64,000 bases of DNA from Gnetum montanum (GCA_015680685.1 MNCI01037484.1:148359-212358), one strand, 5' to 3'; counted from the first letter of the stretch, positions 22,856 to 35,869 are shown. The notes: generated by a model not told the origin, from the sequence alone. Made by a program: numbers and translations.

Positions 22856-23760
22856 TGATGAGTTTCATGGTTTGGTCATGTTGACGGGATACTGTCGACG
22901 TGACATCATTGAGAAGACCTTGTCAACATGATCTTGTCAACATAGGATTTGATCCATTGATGTTACCCATCAATGGGGCATCCTATTTTTGCCTATAAAT
23001 GTGTGCCCATAACCACATTTATGGCATCAAGTCTCATAGTTGTAATGAATTTCTTGTAGTTTTTTCACTTGAAAGTTAGAATATTTTCTAAGTGTCCATA
23101 GTAGGAGTTAAAGAGTGTATGGATTTTTATTCAAGCACTATTGTACCTAAGCACTTTAGTATGTGTGACAATAAAGATGAGCTTTCTAATAAACCTAGTA
23201 TCACTTTGAAATATATTATTTTTTTTACTTAAGCATTTAATATTTCAAGAAATTTTCTTTAATGTTTTAAGTAAATAAGTAATTAAGTGATTAATTAAGA
23301 TAGATTAAATATAAATTAATTAAAGTACATAAGTATGACCATTTCGAGCATATGCTTGGTGCTTGGTAATCTTAGTAACACTTAACGTTTGGTAGCCTAG
23401 TAGCATTAAACATGCTTAAAATGTTTATGACAAGTGGGAATAAGTGCTTATGTTAGGAATAATTAGACATTAGTAATTATTAGATCAATTAGTTAGTTAA
23501 ACATTAGAATTACTTTATTCTTTATTCTTTAAGATATTGAATTCATAAAAGATAAAAATGATAAAAATCATATGCCTCAATTATACTTAACCATACCATT
23601 GTACTTCACATGTGTAGCTAGGAAGACAACGATTGCAACATTAATTTCACCTCTTAGACCAGTCCACTAATGAAATCTAAAGTCCTTAGAATTCAACTGG
23701 ATTATGCATGAATGCTAGTGATTTTTATGGTTGGATGTAGGGTATACTCACAACTCATCA
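22856..23760 (+). repeat. 5' LTR of element 2
   Basis: Begins TGATGAGTTTCATGG at the target duplication and ends CAACTCATCA. TATAAAT lies at 22994-23000 and AATAAAG near 23169. It shares its end and the 'GTATGACC-TTTCGAGCAT' block with the LTRs of elements 1 and 3 but lacks the GCGATATCGC cluster. Instead U3 has GTTGAC/GTCAAC words (22880-22945). Confidence 0.9.
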
Positions 23761-23761
23761 T

Positions 23762-23778
23762 TAGTGCTATTGTCAGGG
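23762..23778 (+). other. Primer-binding site, tRNA-Asp type, element 2 (decayed)
   Basis: TAGTGCTATTGTCAGGG aligns with TGGCGCCGTTGCCGGGG. All differences are G-to-A or C-to-T. Confidence 0.7.
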
Positions 23779-23912
23779 AGTTTAGTTAGCTTTGTGAGCT
23801 TCTAGGACTTAGTGAAGATCCTTCACATCATTGGATCAAACCTTAAATTCGCAATCATTCTAACTAATAATAACAATCGTAAAAGCACACAAAAGTTTTT
23901 TTCTAATACAAA

Positions 23913-25800
23913 ATGTCTTCTTCTCATAGGTGTGATGGATCAAAACTATAAGTGCCCTAAGAATGCAAAGTGGTATTTACTCATCCAGATAAGTTTGTTC
24001 TTGATTTCATCTTCATTCTACATCAAGATGAACAACTATGGTGGAGAGACATGGAGGTTAATGTTATGTTGCTAGCTGATTGATCAGTTCTTGGGATGCT
24101 ACTCCAAACTCTTAAGAGGTTGGGCATCCATGATCTTAATGATGAATATGTTATGCAGGAACATGAATATTGGGACTATCATTCCACTAAAACACAACAG
24201 AAAAGAGATTGACAATAGGAGAAATGCTGTGAAGATATGAAGGGGAAATGGTTCAATAACCCCTTATTCTTGCTAAATAAAAAAGATAATGAGAATCCAC
24301 TCTCTAAAGATTCTCAACACACAAACTCTCCTCCCCTTCATTTTGATAAAGGAGGCTTGAACTAAAATTTATAGTCCATTATAAATAATCTTGGTTCAAG
24401 AAAGAATGGATTCCATGATCATGGAGGATCCAAATATGGGAGTTATGGTAGGGACAAGGAAAAGCATCATGATGATGATCATGGCCATGATCATCGAAGA
24501 GGGGGTGGTAGGCACTATGGTGCTAGTCCTCCTTTCTCTTCACCTTCGTCATCCTCTTCTTTCTCTTGAAACTCTAATTAAAGTTATAGAGGACATGATC
24601 GTGATGTAGGTGACTGGTGGGACAAAATTGATTCTGATCATAGAGCACACTAGGATGATCAAGATCAAAGGCATGGGAATTAGAGGGAGGCCCACCATCA
24701 CGAGAGAAGGGATATCAGAGGGCATCATAGGCACCATGGCCATCATAGAGGGCATAACTATGATGAGCCTTTGGTCATAACTTAAGACATGCTGAATATC
24801 ACATAGGTAGCTAGAATTCCAACAAGGCATGTGAAAGATATCCAAATAAAGCAATTGGATATGAAAAATATTCCCAAGTTTGAGGGTGATATAATTTAGA
24901 TCTATAGAATCATCTACAAGCCTTGCATGATTCTTGTGCCTTACAAAACATAGAAAATGATTGGCAAAAAATTTTGCTATTTTCTAGGACACTTATAAAA
25001 GAAGCAGAAAGTTGGTACCACTCTTTGGAAATGGAATCAATTTCTAGATGAAGTAAGATGATTGAGTTGTTTAATGAAAAATATTAGATGTACTCTCAAG
25101 TGTTCAACTTAAGAAAGTAGATCCAAGGATGGCGACAAGGAATACATGAACCCTTGGACACATCCATAGGCCAATATTATTCTCTTTTTTATAGATGTCC
25201 TAGCCATGGTTATACTCAAAAGGTAAAGCTTCATCATATCATAGATGGGCTCCAATTAGAAACATGAAGAACTCTTGTGATCTATGCCCAAGGGATATTG
25301 TCAAAATTAAAAGCTCATTAGATCCAAAGGCTCATTGAGTAGGTTGCAAAAGAAGAAGGATAGCTCAAAAAAAGAAAAAGATTTAAGGAGTATAATTGAG
25401 ACACTCTCATTAGGAAAAGATATGTTTGATTTTGTGACAACAAGGAGGAGGCATCATTTGATGAAGTGGTGTAGTGAAAAACCTTACCAAACTAGAAATT
25501 TGTCTTTGAAATTTTGGCTAAGATAGATAAAATGTGGGACTCTTTGGATGAAAAGTTCCAAACAGCTCTAAAAATTACAAAGGAATCCAAAGAGCAAATT
25601 AGTGATCATGATCGCAAGAGAAGGAAGGAAGTTGAACATACCCACCAAAGGGGTAATTCAAAGTTGCTGTAGTTGCAAAGATTGTGGAATCTAAATTAGA
25701 TGATGATGGTGGGTGTGACATTTGCCAATACTAACATCCTAACGGATGTTGCCCTATTTTGTCACACTTGAAAGAATTTGGGATGTATGCTCTAAATCCT
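23913..25800 (+). pseudogene. gag of element 2 (broken)
   Basis: The start at 23913 encodes MSSSH, equivalent to the starts of elements 1 and 3. The N-terminal region (about 23985-24170) matches theirs, with an FILHQDEQL-type segment in a shifted frame. A Gly/His/Asp-rich, low-complexity hinge follows (24390-24770). The central Gag domain lies at about 24880-25320: 'IKEAESWYHSLE', then the 'LFNEKY-MYSQVFNL' segment with one stop. The zinc knuckle at 25714-25755 reads C-D-I-C-Q-Y-stop-H-P-N-G-C-C, so one residue is a stop. Multiple stops and frameshifts; collinear with gag of elements 1 and 3. Confidence 0.8.
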
Positions 25801-26419
25801 AGATCAACAAGAAGGAAAGCACATTAAAGGTTTTCTTATTCTCAAGGCAACCCAAGGTAGTTCCACCAACAATAAGCCTATTATCCAAGTGGAGCTTCAC
25901 CATAATTATTTAAGTAGTATCACTAGTGGCAACACCCACAATCATGGGGGATTCCATCACCTAGGTAGTAGTATCCTTATAGATAGCCAGATTCATATGG
26001 GTACTATGTTCAACAACCCATGTCTTTGCATGACTCTTCTAGTCACACTTTTTTCCAACTCACCACTACCCTTCAAAGTACAGCAGAGCTCATTCTCCAT
26101 CTCCAAGAGGGGAGTCCCCATATCCTTATTATCCTCCTCATCATTTTGCTCATGTTCCTCCATCCTCAACCAAATTACCACATGATTCATCAATGTAGGA
26201 TGAGTATCTAGCCCAACTGTAGTAATGTAATTCTACTAGGGCTATTAACTTACAGTTGGCTCCTTAGTCGAGTGGTTCAGAACCTAGACCTCAAAAGTGA
26301 TCATTTTTCTAAATCAATAGTTCTACAAAGCCCTCATAGACCCATGTGGCTAATAACCCTACTTCGTCCTCATCCTCTACATCCAATCCACTTGAGTCCC
26401 CTTCAAACCAAACACCTTC

Positions 26420-26937
26420 CAAAGTGCATACCATCATGTTAACCCATGCAGTAACTAATTGAATAAAGGCTGGTCACCTTTCCAAGAAATTATCTAATCC
26501 TATAAGTCCTCTCATTTACCTTTAAATCATTGAGAATTATCCTTGAAAGGCTCTTCTAGATTTAGGTTCTAGTGTTAATCTAATTTCTCATGAGATGTAC
26601 AAAGCTTGGAACCTGCCTCCACTCAAGAAGAGTAACATTCATCTTGAGTTGATAGATCAATCCATCACTATTCCCTTGGGATTAGTGAAGGACATTGTGA
26701 TCACTATTTTGGATGATCCTATCCTATCAATTTCCTAGTGATTTGTGTTAACAATTGTAAAGAGGACTTCTCAATCATCATGAGAAGGGCTTGGCTATGC
26801 ACTATTGATGCACACTTGGGAATTAGAGATCTTTTCCTAGAAATTTTTAAAGAAAATGAATTTGGAAAGATTGAGAATAAGAGAGTTTCATGCATCACGT
26901 ACAGTGATATAAGGTGCACATTAGTGAAGTAACACAC
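26420..26937 (+). pseudogene. Retropepsin of element 2 (broken)
   Basis: Collinear with the protease of elements 1 and 3. The pre-active-site segment is at about 26425-26480. The active-site region (26560-26585) reads Leu-Leu-Asp-Leu-Gly-Ser, so the Asp-Ser/Thr-Gly triad is changed in the middle. The end motif FSIIMRRAWL (about 26768-26800) has Arg in place of Gly. The final open piece 26738-26932 continues to the conserved CITYSD segment. It is followed without a gap by the RT leader, unlike in elements 1 and 3. Confidence 0.75.
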
Positions 26938-27059
26938 TTTGCATGGAACCCATTGAGAGCTTAACTAGTGCATATGTTATAGACATGGATGAATTGGAGT
27001 GAGTTCATCACTATCTCTTCAATGATGAATCTGATGATACCTATTGGGAAGAGTTGGAA

Positions 27060-27960
27060 ATCCCTAAAAATTTCAAATAGGAGCCCTTAGAGTTGAAAAC
27101 TCTAGCTGCTGGCATGAAGTATGCATTCCTAAAAAATGGCAAGCTAATGACAATCAATACCAACCTTGCTCTTGAGTAGAAAGAGAAGTTGTTGAATGTG
27201 GTTAACAGATGGCCAACAACCTTTGCTTTTTCATATTCTAAACTCACTTGGATTGATCCTAGGATATGCTTGCATCACATCTATGCTAATCCTTCCATTA
27301 AGTAAAAGAGACAGTTGTAGTGGTGGTTGAACCTCAAATTGAAGTAGATCAACAAGGAGAAAATTATACAATTTCTTAAGGTGGGGTTCATCTATCTAAC
27401 TGTAGATAGTTAGTGGGTTAGCCCACTTGTAATTGTGCCAAAGAAATATGGCAAGTGATGGATATGTATTGATTTCAGGGATATGAACATGGCGACCTAC
27501 AAAAATCATTTCTATTGTCATTTGTGGACCAAGTGTTGGACACTATTTTCGGGCATTATTTATATAGCTTTTTGGATGGTTATAGTGGCTATAACCAAAT
27601 TTAGTTTACACTAGAAGATTAGGGAAAAACTACATTCACAAGTTCTTAGGGAACTTTTGCATATAGAAAGATGTCATTTGGTTTGTGTAATGCCCCTGCA
27701 ACCTTCCAATGCCTTGTCCTTAGCTTATTTTAGTAGTAGATTGGTAGTGGGATGGAAGCTTTATTGATGACTTCTCCACCTATGGTGCTACATTTGAGTA
27801 GGCCCTAGACCACCTTAAGTAAGTGTTTAAAAGGTGCATGGAGACTAACCTTTGGATCAATTGGCAAAAGAACCATCTAATGGTCTTAGAGGGCATTGTG
27901 ATTGGGCATAGAATTTCTCAAGTAGGGATTGAGGTGGATCGTAAAAAGATTAGGATCATC
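27060..27960 (+). pseudogene. Reverse transcriptase of element 2 (broken)
   Basis: Ty3/gypsy RT. The leader contains LTWIDPRICLHHIY (about 27244-27285), matching the conserved 'GI-PSICTHRI' segment. The first RT motif, WVSPLVIVPKK, is at about 27418-27450, followed by CIDFRDMN (27466-27490). The middle motif shows 'FMDGYSGY' decayed to FLDGYSGY (about 27570-27590). A segment with MSFGLCNAPATFQ lies near 27670-27710. The catalytic box is FIDDFSTYG at 27760-27786, keeping the two Asp. Stops, mostly TAG in place of CAG or TGG, occur throughout. The FxDDFSxYG form is typical of the Athila lineage. Confidence 0.85.
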
Positions 27961-28560
27961 CAAGGAATAAGCCATTAGCTAGAAACTGTTAAAGATGTTT
28001 GGTCATTCCTTGGACACACTAGCTACTACCAGTGATTAATAGAAAATTTCTCTAAGATCTCTAAACCATTGGTTAAGCTTATAAAGAAAGATGCTCTATT
28101 TGTATGGATCGAGGAATGCAAAAAGACATTCTAGCAACTTAAGCAGAAGCTTATAAAAACTCCAATTCTACGAGCACTTGATTGGTTCCATCCATTTCAC
28201 ATCATGATAGACACATCAAACTATGCCTTAGGAGTAGTGCTTATGTAGTTGAATGATCACAAATGTGCTTATTACATCTACTATGCAAGTTGAAGCATTG
28301 TGGGTGCATAGCTGAACTACACAACAATAGAGAAAGGGCTAATGGTAGTGGTGTATGCCTTGGAAAAGTTTAGGCACTATGTGCTTGGATATAAGCTCTT
28401 TATGCACATTGATCATAGTGCCATTTTCTTTCTTGTGAACAAACCAACAATGAGCCCTTATGTCATATGGTGGCTTGTGATCTTGTAGAAATTCAATTTT
28501 ATAGTGGTAGATCGAAAGGGAACTAAGAACATGATTGCTGACCACTTGTATTAGTTATGA
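27961..28560 (+). pseudogene. RNase H of element 2 (broken)
   Basis: This follows RT directly. The connection region shows FLGHTSYY (about 28006-28032). RNase H proper starts near 28190 with HIMIDTSNYALGVVL, containing the first catalytic Asp, then EKGLMVVVYALEKFRHYVLG (about 28330-28390) with the catalytic Glu, and FMHIDHSAI with the next Asp. It ends with a 'DRKGTKN-IADHL' segment, which carries the last Asp. A few stops interrupt it. No second RNase H follows, as expected for Athila and unlike element 4. Confidence 0.82.
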
Positions 28561-28699
28561 TGGCACAATAAAGAGGAGGAGAAACCACTTTCTAAATAGT
28601 TTCTTGATGAACTTGTCTTTGCTGGTGCAATAAATGAACAAGTGCCCAATGTACCTATATGGTACAATGGCATCCTCACTTATATTTTCAGTTAGGAAA

Positions 28700-29930
28700 T
28701 GCCACAAGAGTTAGACCATTGAAAGATACAATAATTTCTTCATCAAGCCAAATGCTTCATAGAGATTAATAGACATCTTTACAAGGTGTGTGTTGATGAC
28801 CTAGTTTGTTGGTGTGTTCCTAATGCTAACCAATTATGTGTTCTCCAAGATGTTCATGAGGGCCCTTGTAAGGACCACTATGTAGGGAGATGCATGATCA
28901 TTAAGATCTTGATGATAGGATATTATTGGCCAACACTCTTCTAGGACATCCACCACTTCATTTGCTCTTGTGAACCTAGTCAACGAGTTGGTAGGATGAT
29001 TGATCGAATGGAGGAACCTCAATAGTGGATCCAACCATTGGAACCCTTTGACATCTAAGGCATAAACTTCATTGATCTCATCACATATATGTTAAATGGA
29101 AATGCATACATAATAGTCACTATTAACTAGTACAAAATGGGCAGAAATAGTAGCCATTACCAACTGTACATATTCGATTACTACGTAGTTTGTACATCTT
29201 CTATTACTATGTAGTTTGTACAAAAAAATGTTATAAATAGGTTGGGGTGCCACATGCATTGATTTATGAAAATGACACTCATTTTACAAGTGCTACTATT
29301 CTCAAGCTCATGCAATGCTTGGGGGTTGAACATAAACTAACAACACCTTACAACCCCCAAGCCAACGATCATGTAGAGGTTACAAATAGGAAAATCACTA
29401 AGATCTTAACCAGAAAAATTAGCAAATATAGGACAGACTAAAGCATAAAACTTAATGATGTCCTCTGGGCATACTGCTTAACATGGAGACTCCCTATAGG
29501 CTATTCTCCCTATGAGCTAGTGTATGGAAAATTACCAGCTCTTCCAATTTAATCTAAGCTTTGTATACTTTCAATAGCCAATGACCTTGATCTTGACTTG
29601 ATCCTAGCACAAAATGAAAGATTGATCAACCTTAACATGCTAAATGAGAATTGATTGGTGGTCCTGTCCTTGAATAAAGTGCATAAGGCATTCAACAAAA
29701 AATGCCATGACCTTAGAATAAGGAAAGTAAAATTTCAACTTAGAAACAAGGTTTTCTAGTGGAACCCCATACATGTGCCACAATGAAACAAGTTTCAAAC
29801 ATTGTGAGAAGGGCCTTATATCATTTATGAAACTTTTCTTTTTGGGGCCATGTTGATTTACAAACTTGATAGCCCAAAAAGAAGCAACTAGTCAACATGC
29901 AACAACTTAAACCTTTCCTAGGCCCAAGCA
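28700..29930 (+). pseudogene. Integrase of element 2 (broken)
   Basis: The N-terminal zinc-binding part is at about 28840-29000: DVHEGPCKDHYVGRCM, then GYYWPTLF and a later Cys pair. The core has an interrupted 'GINFIDLI' segment around 29050-29085. The second and third catalytic parts are at 29247-29441: ENDTHFTSATILKLMQCLGV keeps the Asp, and HKLTTPYNPQANDHVEVTNR keeps the Glu. Then VLWAYCLTWRLPIGYSPYELV (29460-29525), the conserved C-terminal end of the core. A basic C-terminal tail runs to about 29930. Stops are scattered, and a stretch near 29100-29240 does not read as integrase. Confidence 0.83.
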
Positions 29931-31575
29931 AGCCAATGGAAGCAACGCCTCATTGGATAGACAACCATGGTCAATCTTTTAGATCTCCTCCTTCCAACTT
30001 AGTCATGGAGGAGATGGCCATCCATGCTAACTTATTAAAGTGACTTCTCATTTTTTGAACTTTTTTTTTCGTTTTACATTTTTTTTACACTTTCTTTATT
30101 TTTACACTATTTTTTTTACACTATTTTTTTTAAAACATTGTTAGTACATTTAGAATTTATTGAATATTTTAAAATTTCTTTTATATTTTACTTTATTTTT
30201 GTGTGAATTTTTCTTGTTTCCTAATAAAGTACTTTATTGACAACAAGACATGTTGTCACTATTTGCTAATGGTGGTTTGTACTTAATGTTTTTTATTGTT
30301 AATGTCTAGTTTCTATTTTTTGAATTTTGATGATTGATGACTAAGACAAAGTGTCTTTTTCATGGAATAGGTAGTGAGTCCATGTCATCCACCGATTTAA
30401 AAACTCTATGGTCTTCATTTTTTTGGAAATATGAGGTCCCATTTTCATTAATTAAACTTTAACAAAATTGTAACCTTGGTAGTTTCCAAACTTGGGAAAG
30501 ATTCAAAGATTTGAAAAGGGTGTGACTTTAAGGGGATTCAACACTCTCTGTGCCTTTCTACTTACTTGAGTACAAGTTTGTTTTTATGGATATCTTATTG
30601 TTCTATGTGGAATAGTAATAGAAAGTTAATAAGTCTTTTCATGGTGTGGTTACCATTCAAAAATCCATAAAAACATAAAATTAAAAAAAAAAACATCATG
30701 AGAATTCAAAATACACCCCTTAGATAAAATAATGGGCTAAAGCACTAGTTATGGAAGTAGAAAGATATGTTACCCATGCTTGAAGGTCCCCCATGACTAA
30801 GGCCCTTTCTCACTTCTTACTTCACTTTTCTTCTCCAATAAGGAGTGGTGATTGATCTGTGGGAGCATTCTTGTATCTTGAGGGGATGGTCTGCTCTTAC
30901 AGTGACAATGTGAAGTCATTGGAAGTGGTTGGTTTTGATCTAGACTAAGGATGGAGTTTATCAGGTTATTTAACCATCAAATTCACAAGGGACTTCATGT
31001 AACCATGAGTAGGAACTTTATTCCACCTTCTATCTCATCCATCAATGCTATTCATAACTCATCTCACTACCAGCTTCCATGTCTTATTCAATGTCTTAGT
31101 TTGATGTGTTGAAATTTCTACGTAGATTTTTTCAGATTTGGTCCTTAACTTTTCATAACAATTCATCACCTGTGGGGTCCACAAACTCCATGGTTTGAGG
31201 ATATGCAAGGGTAAAAAGGGCATGAGCCTACTATGGGACCCACTTACATATCTCTTGGTTGGGTTAGTTAAGCTCCTTACCCTTAGGCATTTTCATAGTC
31301 AAATCCTTCATGTGCTTGATCGTTTGCATGCAACTATGCACTTTTTAAGGAAATTCTCCATAATATTTCATTCTTCTGAAGACTTCAATTTCATGCAAAA
31401 ACTCATATTTTTCAAGATATTTAATGTAAAAAATATTTTACAAAAGCTCCATCGATGGAATCTCATATATGCATCCCATCCATCGACGAGACCCTGTCGT
31501 TAGGACCCCATCAATGTAAGGTAGAAATGCCTATAAATATGTGAGGACCCTTAGTTATTTTTTACATTTACTCAT
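29931..31575 (+). other. Noncoding 3' region of element 2 up to the element 3 insertion
   Basis: From about 29950 it is collinear with the 3' regions of elements 1 and 3 (shared TCATGGAGGAGATGG, AGGGTGTGACTTTAAGG and GGGCATGAGCCTACTATGGG). Similarity stops near 31340. The last 100 bp holds CCTATAAATATGTGAGG, a TATA box in a setting like the element 2 LTR promoter. The open frame 31195-31503 has no recognised domain. The CTCAT at 31571-31575 is the left target duplication of element 3. Confidence 0.65.
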
Positions 31576-32437
31576 TGATGGGATGCGATATTGCATGGGT
31601 TGTGATATCATGTATGCGATATCGTGTCCGCCGCAATATCGCATCCCCCGCGATATTGCTTCTTCCCCTGCGATATCGCGTACGTGATTTCGCAGTGCAC
31701 CGCCAAATCTGTAAATAAGAGGTGGATCTCCCTTGTTTCTGATTCTAGGCCTAGACCATAGTGAAAATCTGGCAGTTTTACCTCTCTAGATATAGAATAA
31801 TTTCCATGTGCCCGCAGTAGGAGCTCCAAAGTGAACGGATCTTTATTCGAGTAAATATTGTACTCGAACACAAGTTTGTGTACGGCTATAAAGATGAACT
31901 TCTTGGATAAACCTTGCAGTGCATGGAATAGGCTAAATAGGATTTTATTTACTGTCATTTATTATTTATCATTTAAATACTTTATTATTAATTAAATCTC
32001 TCTCAACCCTTCTCCTGTAGTTAAGTGTATTTAGTACGACCACTTCAAGCATGTGCGTTATGCTTGGTGATCCCAGCAACAACTAGTGTTTAGTAACCAA
32101 GGTTGCATTGGTTTAGGGTGTGAACGGTAAGTGGGAACAAATGCTGATGCTAGGTTAATTAAAGCTTAGTTAGTTAGTTAAAGTTAGTTAATTAGTCTCT
32201 TCACTCTTCACCTTGTCAGCATAGGAGATAAAATAGAAAAGATATAAAAATCATATACCTCAGACTTACTTAACCATACAACCGTGACAAATACAAGTAA
32301 GTTTGGGAAGATAATGAATGATTAACCCTAAGTGTTCCATGAGGCGTGTAGGCACTTAGTTTGCGGAGTTTGACCGGATCGAACGTGTAACGCTCATATT
32401 CGTATGGTTGAGTGTAGGGGTACCTTGCCACTCATCA
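31576..32437 (+). repeat. 5' LTR of element 3
   Basis: 862 bp, TGATGGGATG to CACTCATCA. It holds about seven GCGATATCGC-type palindromes (31582-31696). The TATA box has decayed to TGTAAATA (about 31710), so this copy's promoter is probably weak. Confidence 0.93.
31582..31696 (+). promoter_or_regulatory. GCGATATCGC palindrome cluster, element 3 5' LTR
   Basis: About seven copies of the decamer, some with one or two transitions, separated by short C-rich spacers, end about 15 bp before the TATA position. This is the largest cluster in the window. Element 1 has four copies. Confidence 0.55.
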
Positions 32438-32438
32438 T

Positions 32439-32455
32439 TGGTGCTGTTGTCGGGT
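32439..32455 (+). other. Primer-binding site, tRNA-Asp type, element 3
   Basis: TGGTGCTGTTGTCGGGT matches TGGCGCCGTTGCCGGGG apart from C-to-T changes and the last base. It starts two bases after the LTR. Confidence 0.82.
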
Positions 32456-32581
32456 ACTAAGTGTTTGTGCACTAAGTAGAACATAGGAAATCACTCAAAT
32501 CATTGAGAGCTTAAATGAACCCTTAGGGTTAATTAAACAAAAAATTATATAACGATTAATCAGCACACCGAATAAGACATA

Positions 32582-34575
32582 ATGTCTTCTTCTTCGAATA
32601 AAAGCACTTCACTGCCTAGGGATCATACAAGAAATAGTTGGCAGTCTAAAACACATAACCAAAATCCGCCAGTTCCTCAATAATACCAAGTGGTATATAC
32701 CCAGCCTGATGAGTATATCCCAGATTTTGCCTTTATCCTCCATCAGGACAAACAACTGCATTGGAGAGATTTGCAAGGTAACATAGTGTTATCTCCAGAT
32801 CGGGCAGTCCCTGACATAATTCTTCATGCCCTTGCACGGATAGGCATGACACAGCTATATGCTGAATATGTTATAGGTGATTTTGACACAAGGGATTACC
32901 ATCCCATAGTAGCACAACATTTAAGGGACTCAAGGCAGGAGAGCCACCATACATTGTTGAAGGGAAAAGGGATCCCGCACATCCTAAGTGAAATTGGAGA
33001 TGGCGAACCACTTATAATGGGTTCTCCATCAAATGATGTTCCCCCTCCTAAGAATTATGAGAAGGTGGGGTATCAGAATCTACGCTCCATGATACACAAC
33101 CTTGGTTCTGATCCCCATGAATACCAATTGTTCACCGAGGGAATGAAAACACATGACAAGGACGGGCACTTAGATCGTCATTATGATCGGGGCTGTAGCC
33201 ACAGAAGAGAAGGTAAGAAACATCATCATGGCGATGGTTCTCCTTCTTCTTCCCCTTCATCACATCATTCACCCTCTCCTTCCACATCAGGGCATAGTCA
33301 CCAAGAGCATAACAGTGAGGATAAGGGTAAGCGAGATAAGAGACCTTGATAAGAGAGTCGAGAGAGAGGACGAGGGTAGTTTAGAGAGTCTAGGCATGAA
33401 AGAAGGGAAAGTAGGGAACAACGTAGACATCATAGACATCATGAAAGAGATGATCATGATGAGCCCCTACTTACAACTTGGAGTATGGTAAATATAATGA
33501 AGGCAGTTAGAATACCCACAAGGCATAAAAAAGATAGCTGGATCAAGCGGTTAGACATGAATAATATCCCTCGCTTCAAAGGGGGATACAATGCTAATCC
33601 ACAAAATCATTTACAGGCATTCCACGATGCCTGTGCCTTGCAAAACATAGAAAATGAGTGGTAGAAATGAAAGTTGTTTCCTAGGACACTCATAAAGGAA
33701 GCATAGAGTTGGTACTGGTCCTTAGAATCGGAAACCATTAGGAGGTGGAGTATGATGTTGGAATTGTTCAACGACAAATATCAAACATACTCTAGAGTGT
33801 CTAATTTGCGTAAGTAGATCCAAGGATGGAAGCAGGGTAATCATGACCCTTGGACGCTACCATGGGCTAGTATTATGCATTACTACATCATTGCCCAGGC
33901 CATGGTTATGCACAACAGGATCAACTACGCCACCTCGTAGATGGGCTAAGACACAAAACTAGAAGAATCCTTGGGACTTATGCCCAAGGGAGATTATCAG
34001 AACTTAGATCCCATGAAGTTCATCGATTGTTGGAGCAAGTAGCCAAAGAAGAAGGGGAGCTATGGAAAAGAGAAAGCATGGAAGAGTACAACTGTGATCC
34101 TTCCCTCTGGAAGAGGGGGGTGAGATTCTGCAATGAAGAGGATGAGTCACCACTTGAAGAGTTGGTGAATAGAAAAACCTTGCTGCTTCAGAAGTTAACA
34201 ATGGAAGTATCAGCTAAGGTAGATGAAATATAAAGCTCCTTAGATAGTAAAATTGAAACTGTCCTGAAAATCATAGAAGAATCTAAGGAGGAACGAAGTA
34301 GTGACAAGGATAAAAAAAAGCAGAGAGATTCAGGTCATGCACGTGACAAGGCTAAGGGAAAAATGAATATCTCCGATGAGGTTTTGGATTCATTACAAAC
34401 AATGATGGTAGATGTGAGATCTACCAATATGACCATCCTAAGGGATGTTGCCCAATCATCTCACATCTACAAGAGTTTGGGGTGTATGCACTCAACCCGA
34501 GACTTAATAGATGGTAGATACCCCAAAGGTTACCTTATCCCCAAGGTAATCCAAGGCAGTTCCACCAACCGTTAA
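32582..34575 (+). pseudogene. gag of element 3 (few breaks)
   Basis: The start at 32582 gives MSSSSNKSTSLPRDH. One stop (TAA for CAA, about codon 34) precedes a long open stretch, 32690-33349 (219 residues), covering the N-terminal domain (DEYIPDFAFILHQDKQLHW) and a His/Ser-rich hinge. The central Gag domain is at about 33590-33990 with frameshifts, ending HLVDGL and LGTYAQGRLSELRSHE. A Glu-rich stretch from 34027 (LLEQVAKEEGELWKRESMEE) may be coiled coil. The zinc knuckle at about 34413-34454 has its second Cys changed to Tyr. Function would be virion-like particle assembly if it were intact. Confidence 0.85.
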
Positions 34576-35041
34576 CGTATTATCCAAGTGGAACTTCATC
34601 ACAACCTATCGGGCAACATCAGCAGTGGCAACACCCATAGTCATGGGGGATGCCACTACTAAGACAACAATACCCTTACCGACAACCAGACCCATATAGA
34701 TACTACATGTAGCACCCATTTCTCCAAGTGACTTTATGGGTCATGCAACTCCACAACGTCACTACCAAGTTCGAGAGTACTTTAGAAGGACTCCTTCTCC
34801 TTTGGGAGATGCTCCACATCCATACCATCCTCCAAATCCATCTACCTCTCACACATCATTAGTTCCCATACCACCTGCTCCAACTATGCAAGGGGAACTC
34901 CCCACTCAACCGTAGCAACGTAATGCTACAAGAGCCGTAAACCTTCAACTCCCTACTAGTTCTGACAACCACAAGAAGAGAAGACCTTTCTTTAGAACCA
35001 AAAGCCTAGAAAAGCTCTCAAAACCACAAGTAGTTGAGTCT

Positions 35042-35722
35042 ATGTATGCTCCTCCAACACATAAGGCTTCAGAGCTCCCTTCAAACCAACAACAGAGCTC
35101 AACGCATACGGTTATGTTAACACATACTGTTACTGACTGGATCAAGGTAGGCCACCTTCCCAAGAAACTCTCTGACCCTATAAGTCCCTTAATCTACCTC
35201 CAAGTTGTCAGGAATGAACCACATAAGGCTCTTCTTGACTCAGGTTTTGGAGACAGCTTAATATCACAAGAAATGTATCAAGCTTGGAACCTGCCCCAAT
35301 TCAAGAAGAGAAATATTAAACTAGAGCTGGCTGACCAGTCCATCATCATTCCCTTAGGATTGGTGGAGGAAATCGTTACCACTGTGTGTGGTTGGTCATA
35401 CCCAACTGATTTCCTGGTGATAGAAGTCAACAACAATGAAGGGGACTTCCCAATTATAATGGGAAGGACATGACTAAGTATAATAGATGCATGCCTAGAA
35501 ATTCACGATCTTTCCTTGGAAATATCTAAAGTAAACATTTATGGAAAGATCGAGAAGAAGAAAGTTCCATGCATCACATATAGTGACTTAGAGGGTGATG
35601 ACATGGAGGAATGCTTAGCATCTCCAACATGCAACCGGTGTGCCCTAGAAACTTTGATACAAAGGTGCCTATATGTAGCAACCACACAACAAGTGGACAC
35701 CCCGTGGTTGACAACTAAATGA
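35042..35722 (+). pseudogene. Retropepsin of element 3 (nearly intact core)
   Basis: Aspartic protease that would cleave Gag. Open from 35042 to a stop at 35471. A linker (35042-35120) leads to HTVMLTHTVTDWIKVGHLP and LLDSGFGDSLIS, with the catalytic Asp-Ser-Gly at 35237-35245. Then ADQSIIIPLGLVEEI (the flap area) and FPIIMGRT, the end motif. The next Trp codon is TGA, giving the stop. The frame reopens at 35516-35722 with the conserved CITYSD tail. It is about the size of a normal retropepsin plus tail. Pol does not follow. Confidence 0.83.
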
Positions 35723-35869
35723 AAGAGCAACCGACCAACATGCATGGAACGACTTGGGGGAATAACCCATGCCAACAACAAAGGCATAGATACCTTGGAA
35801 TATGAGCATTGCTGAATTCCACCCCTTAATCTAAGAACATCAATTGGGAGAAGTTGGACACTTCTAAGA

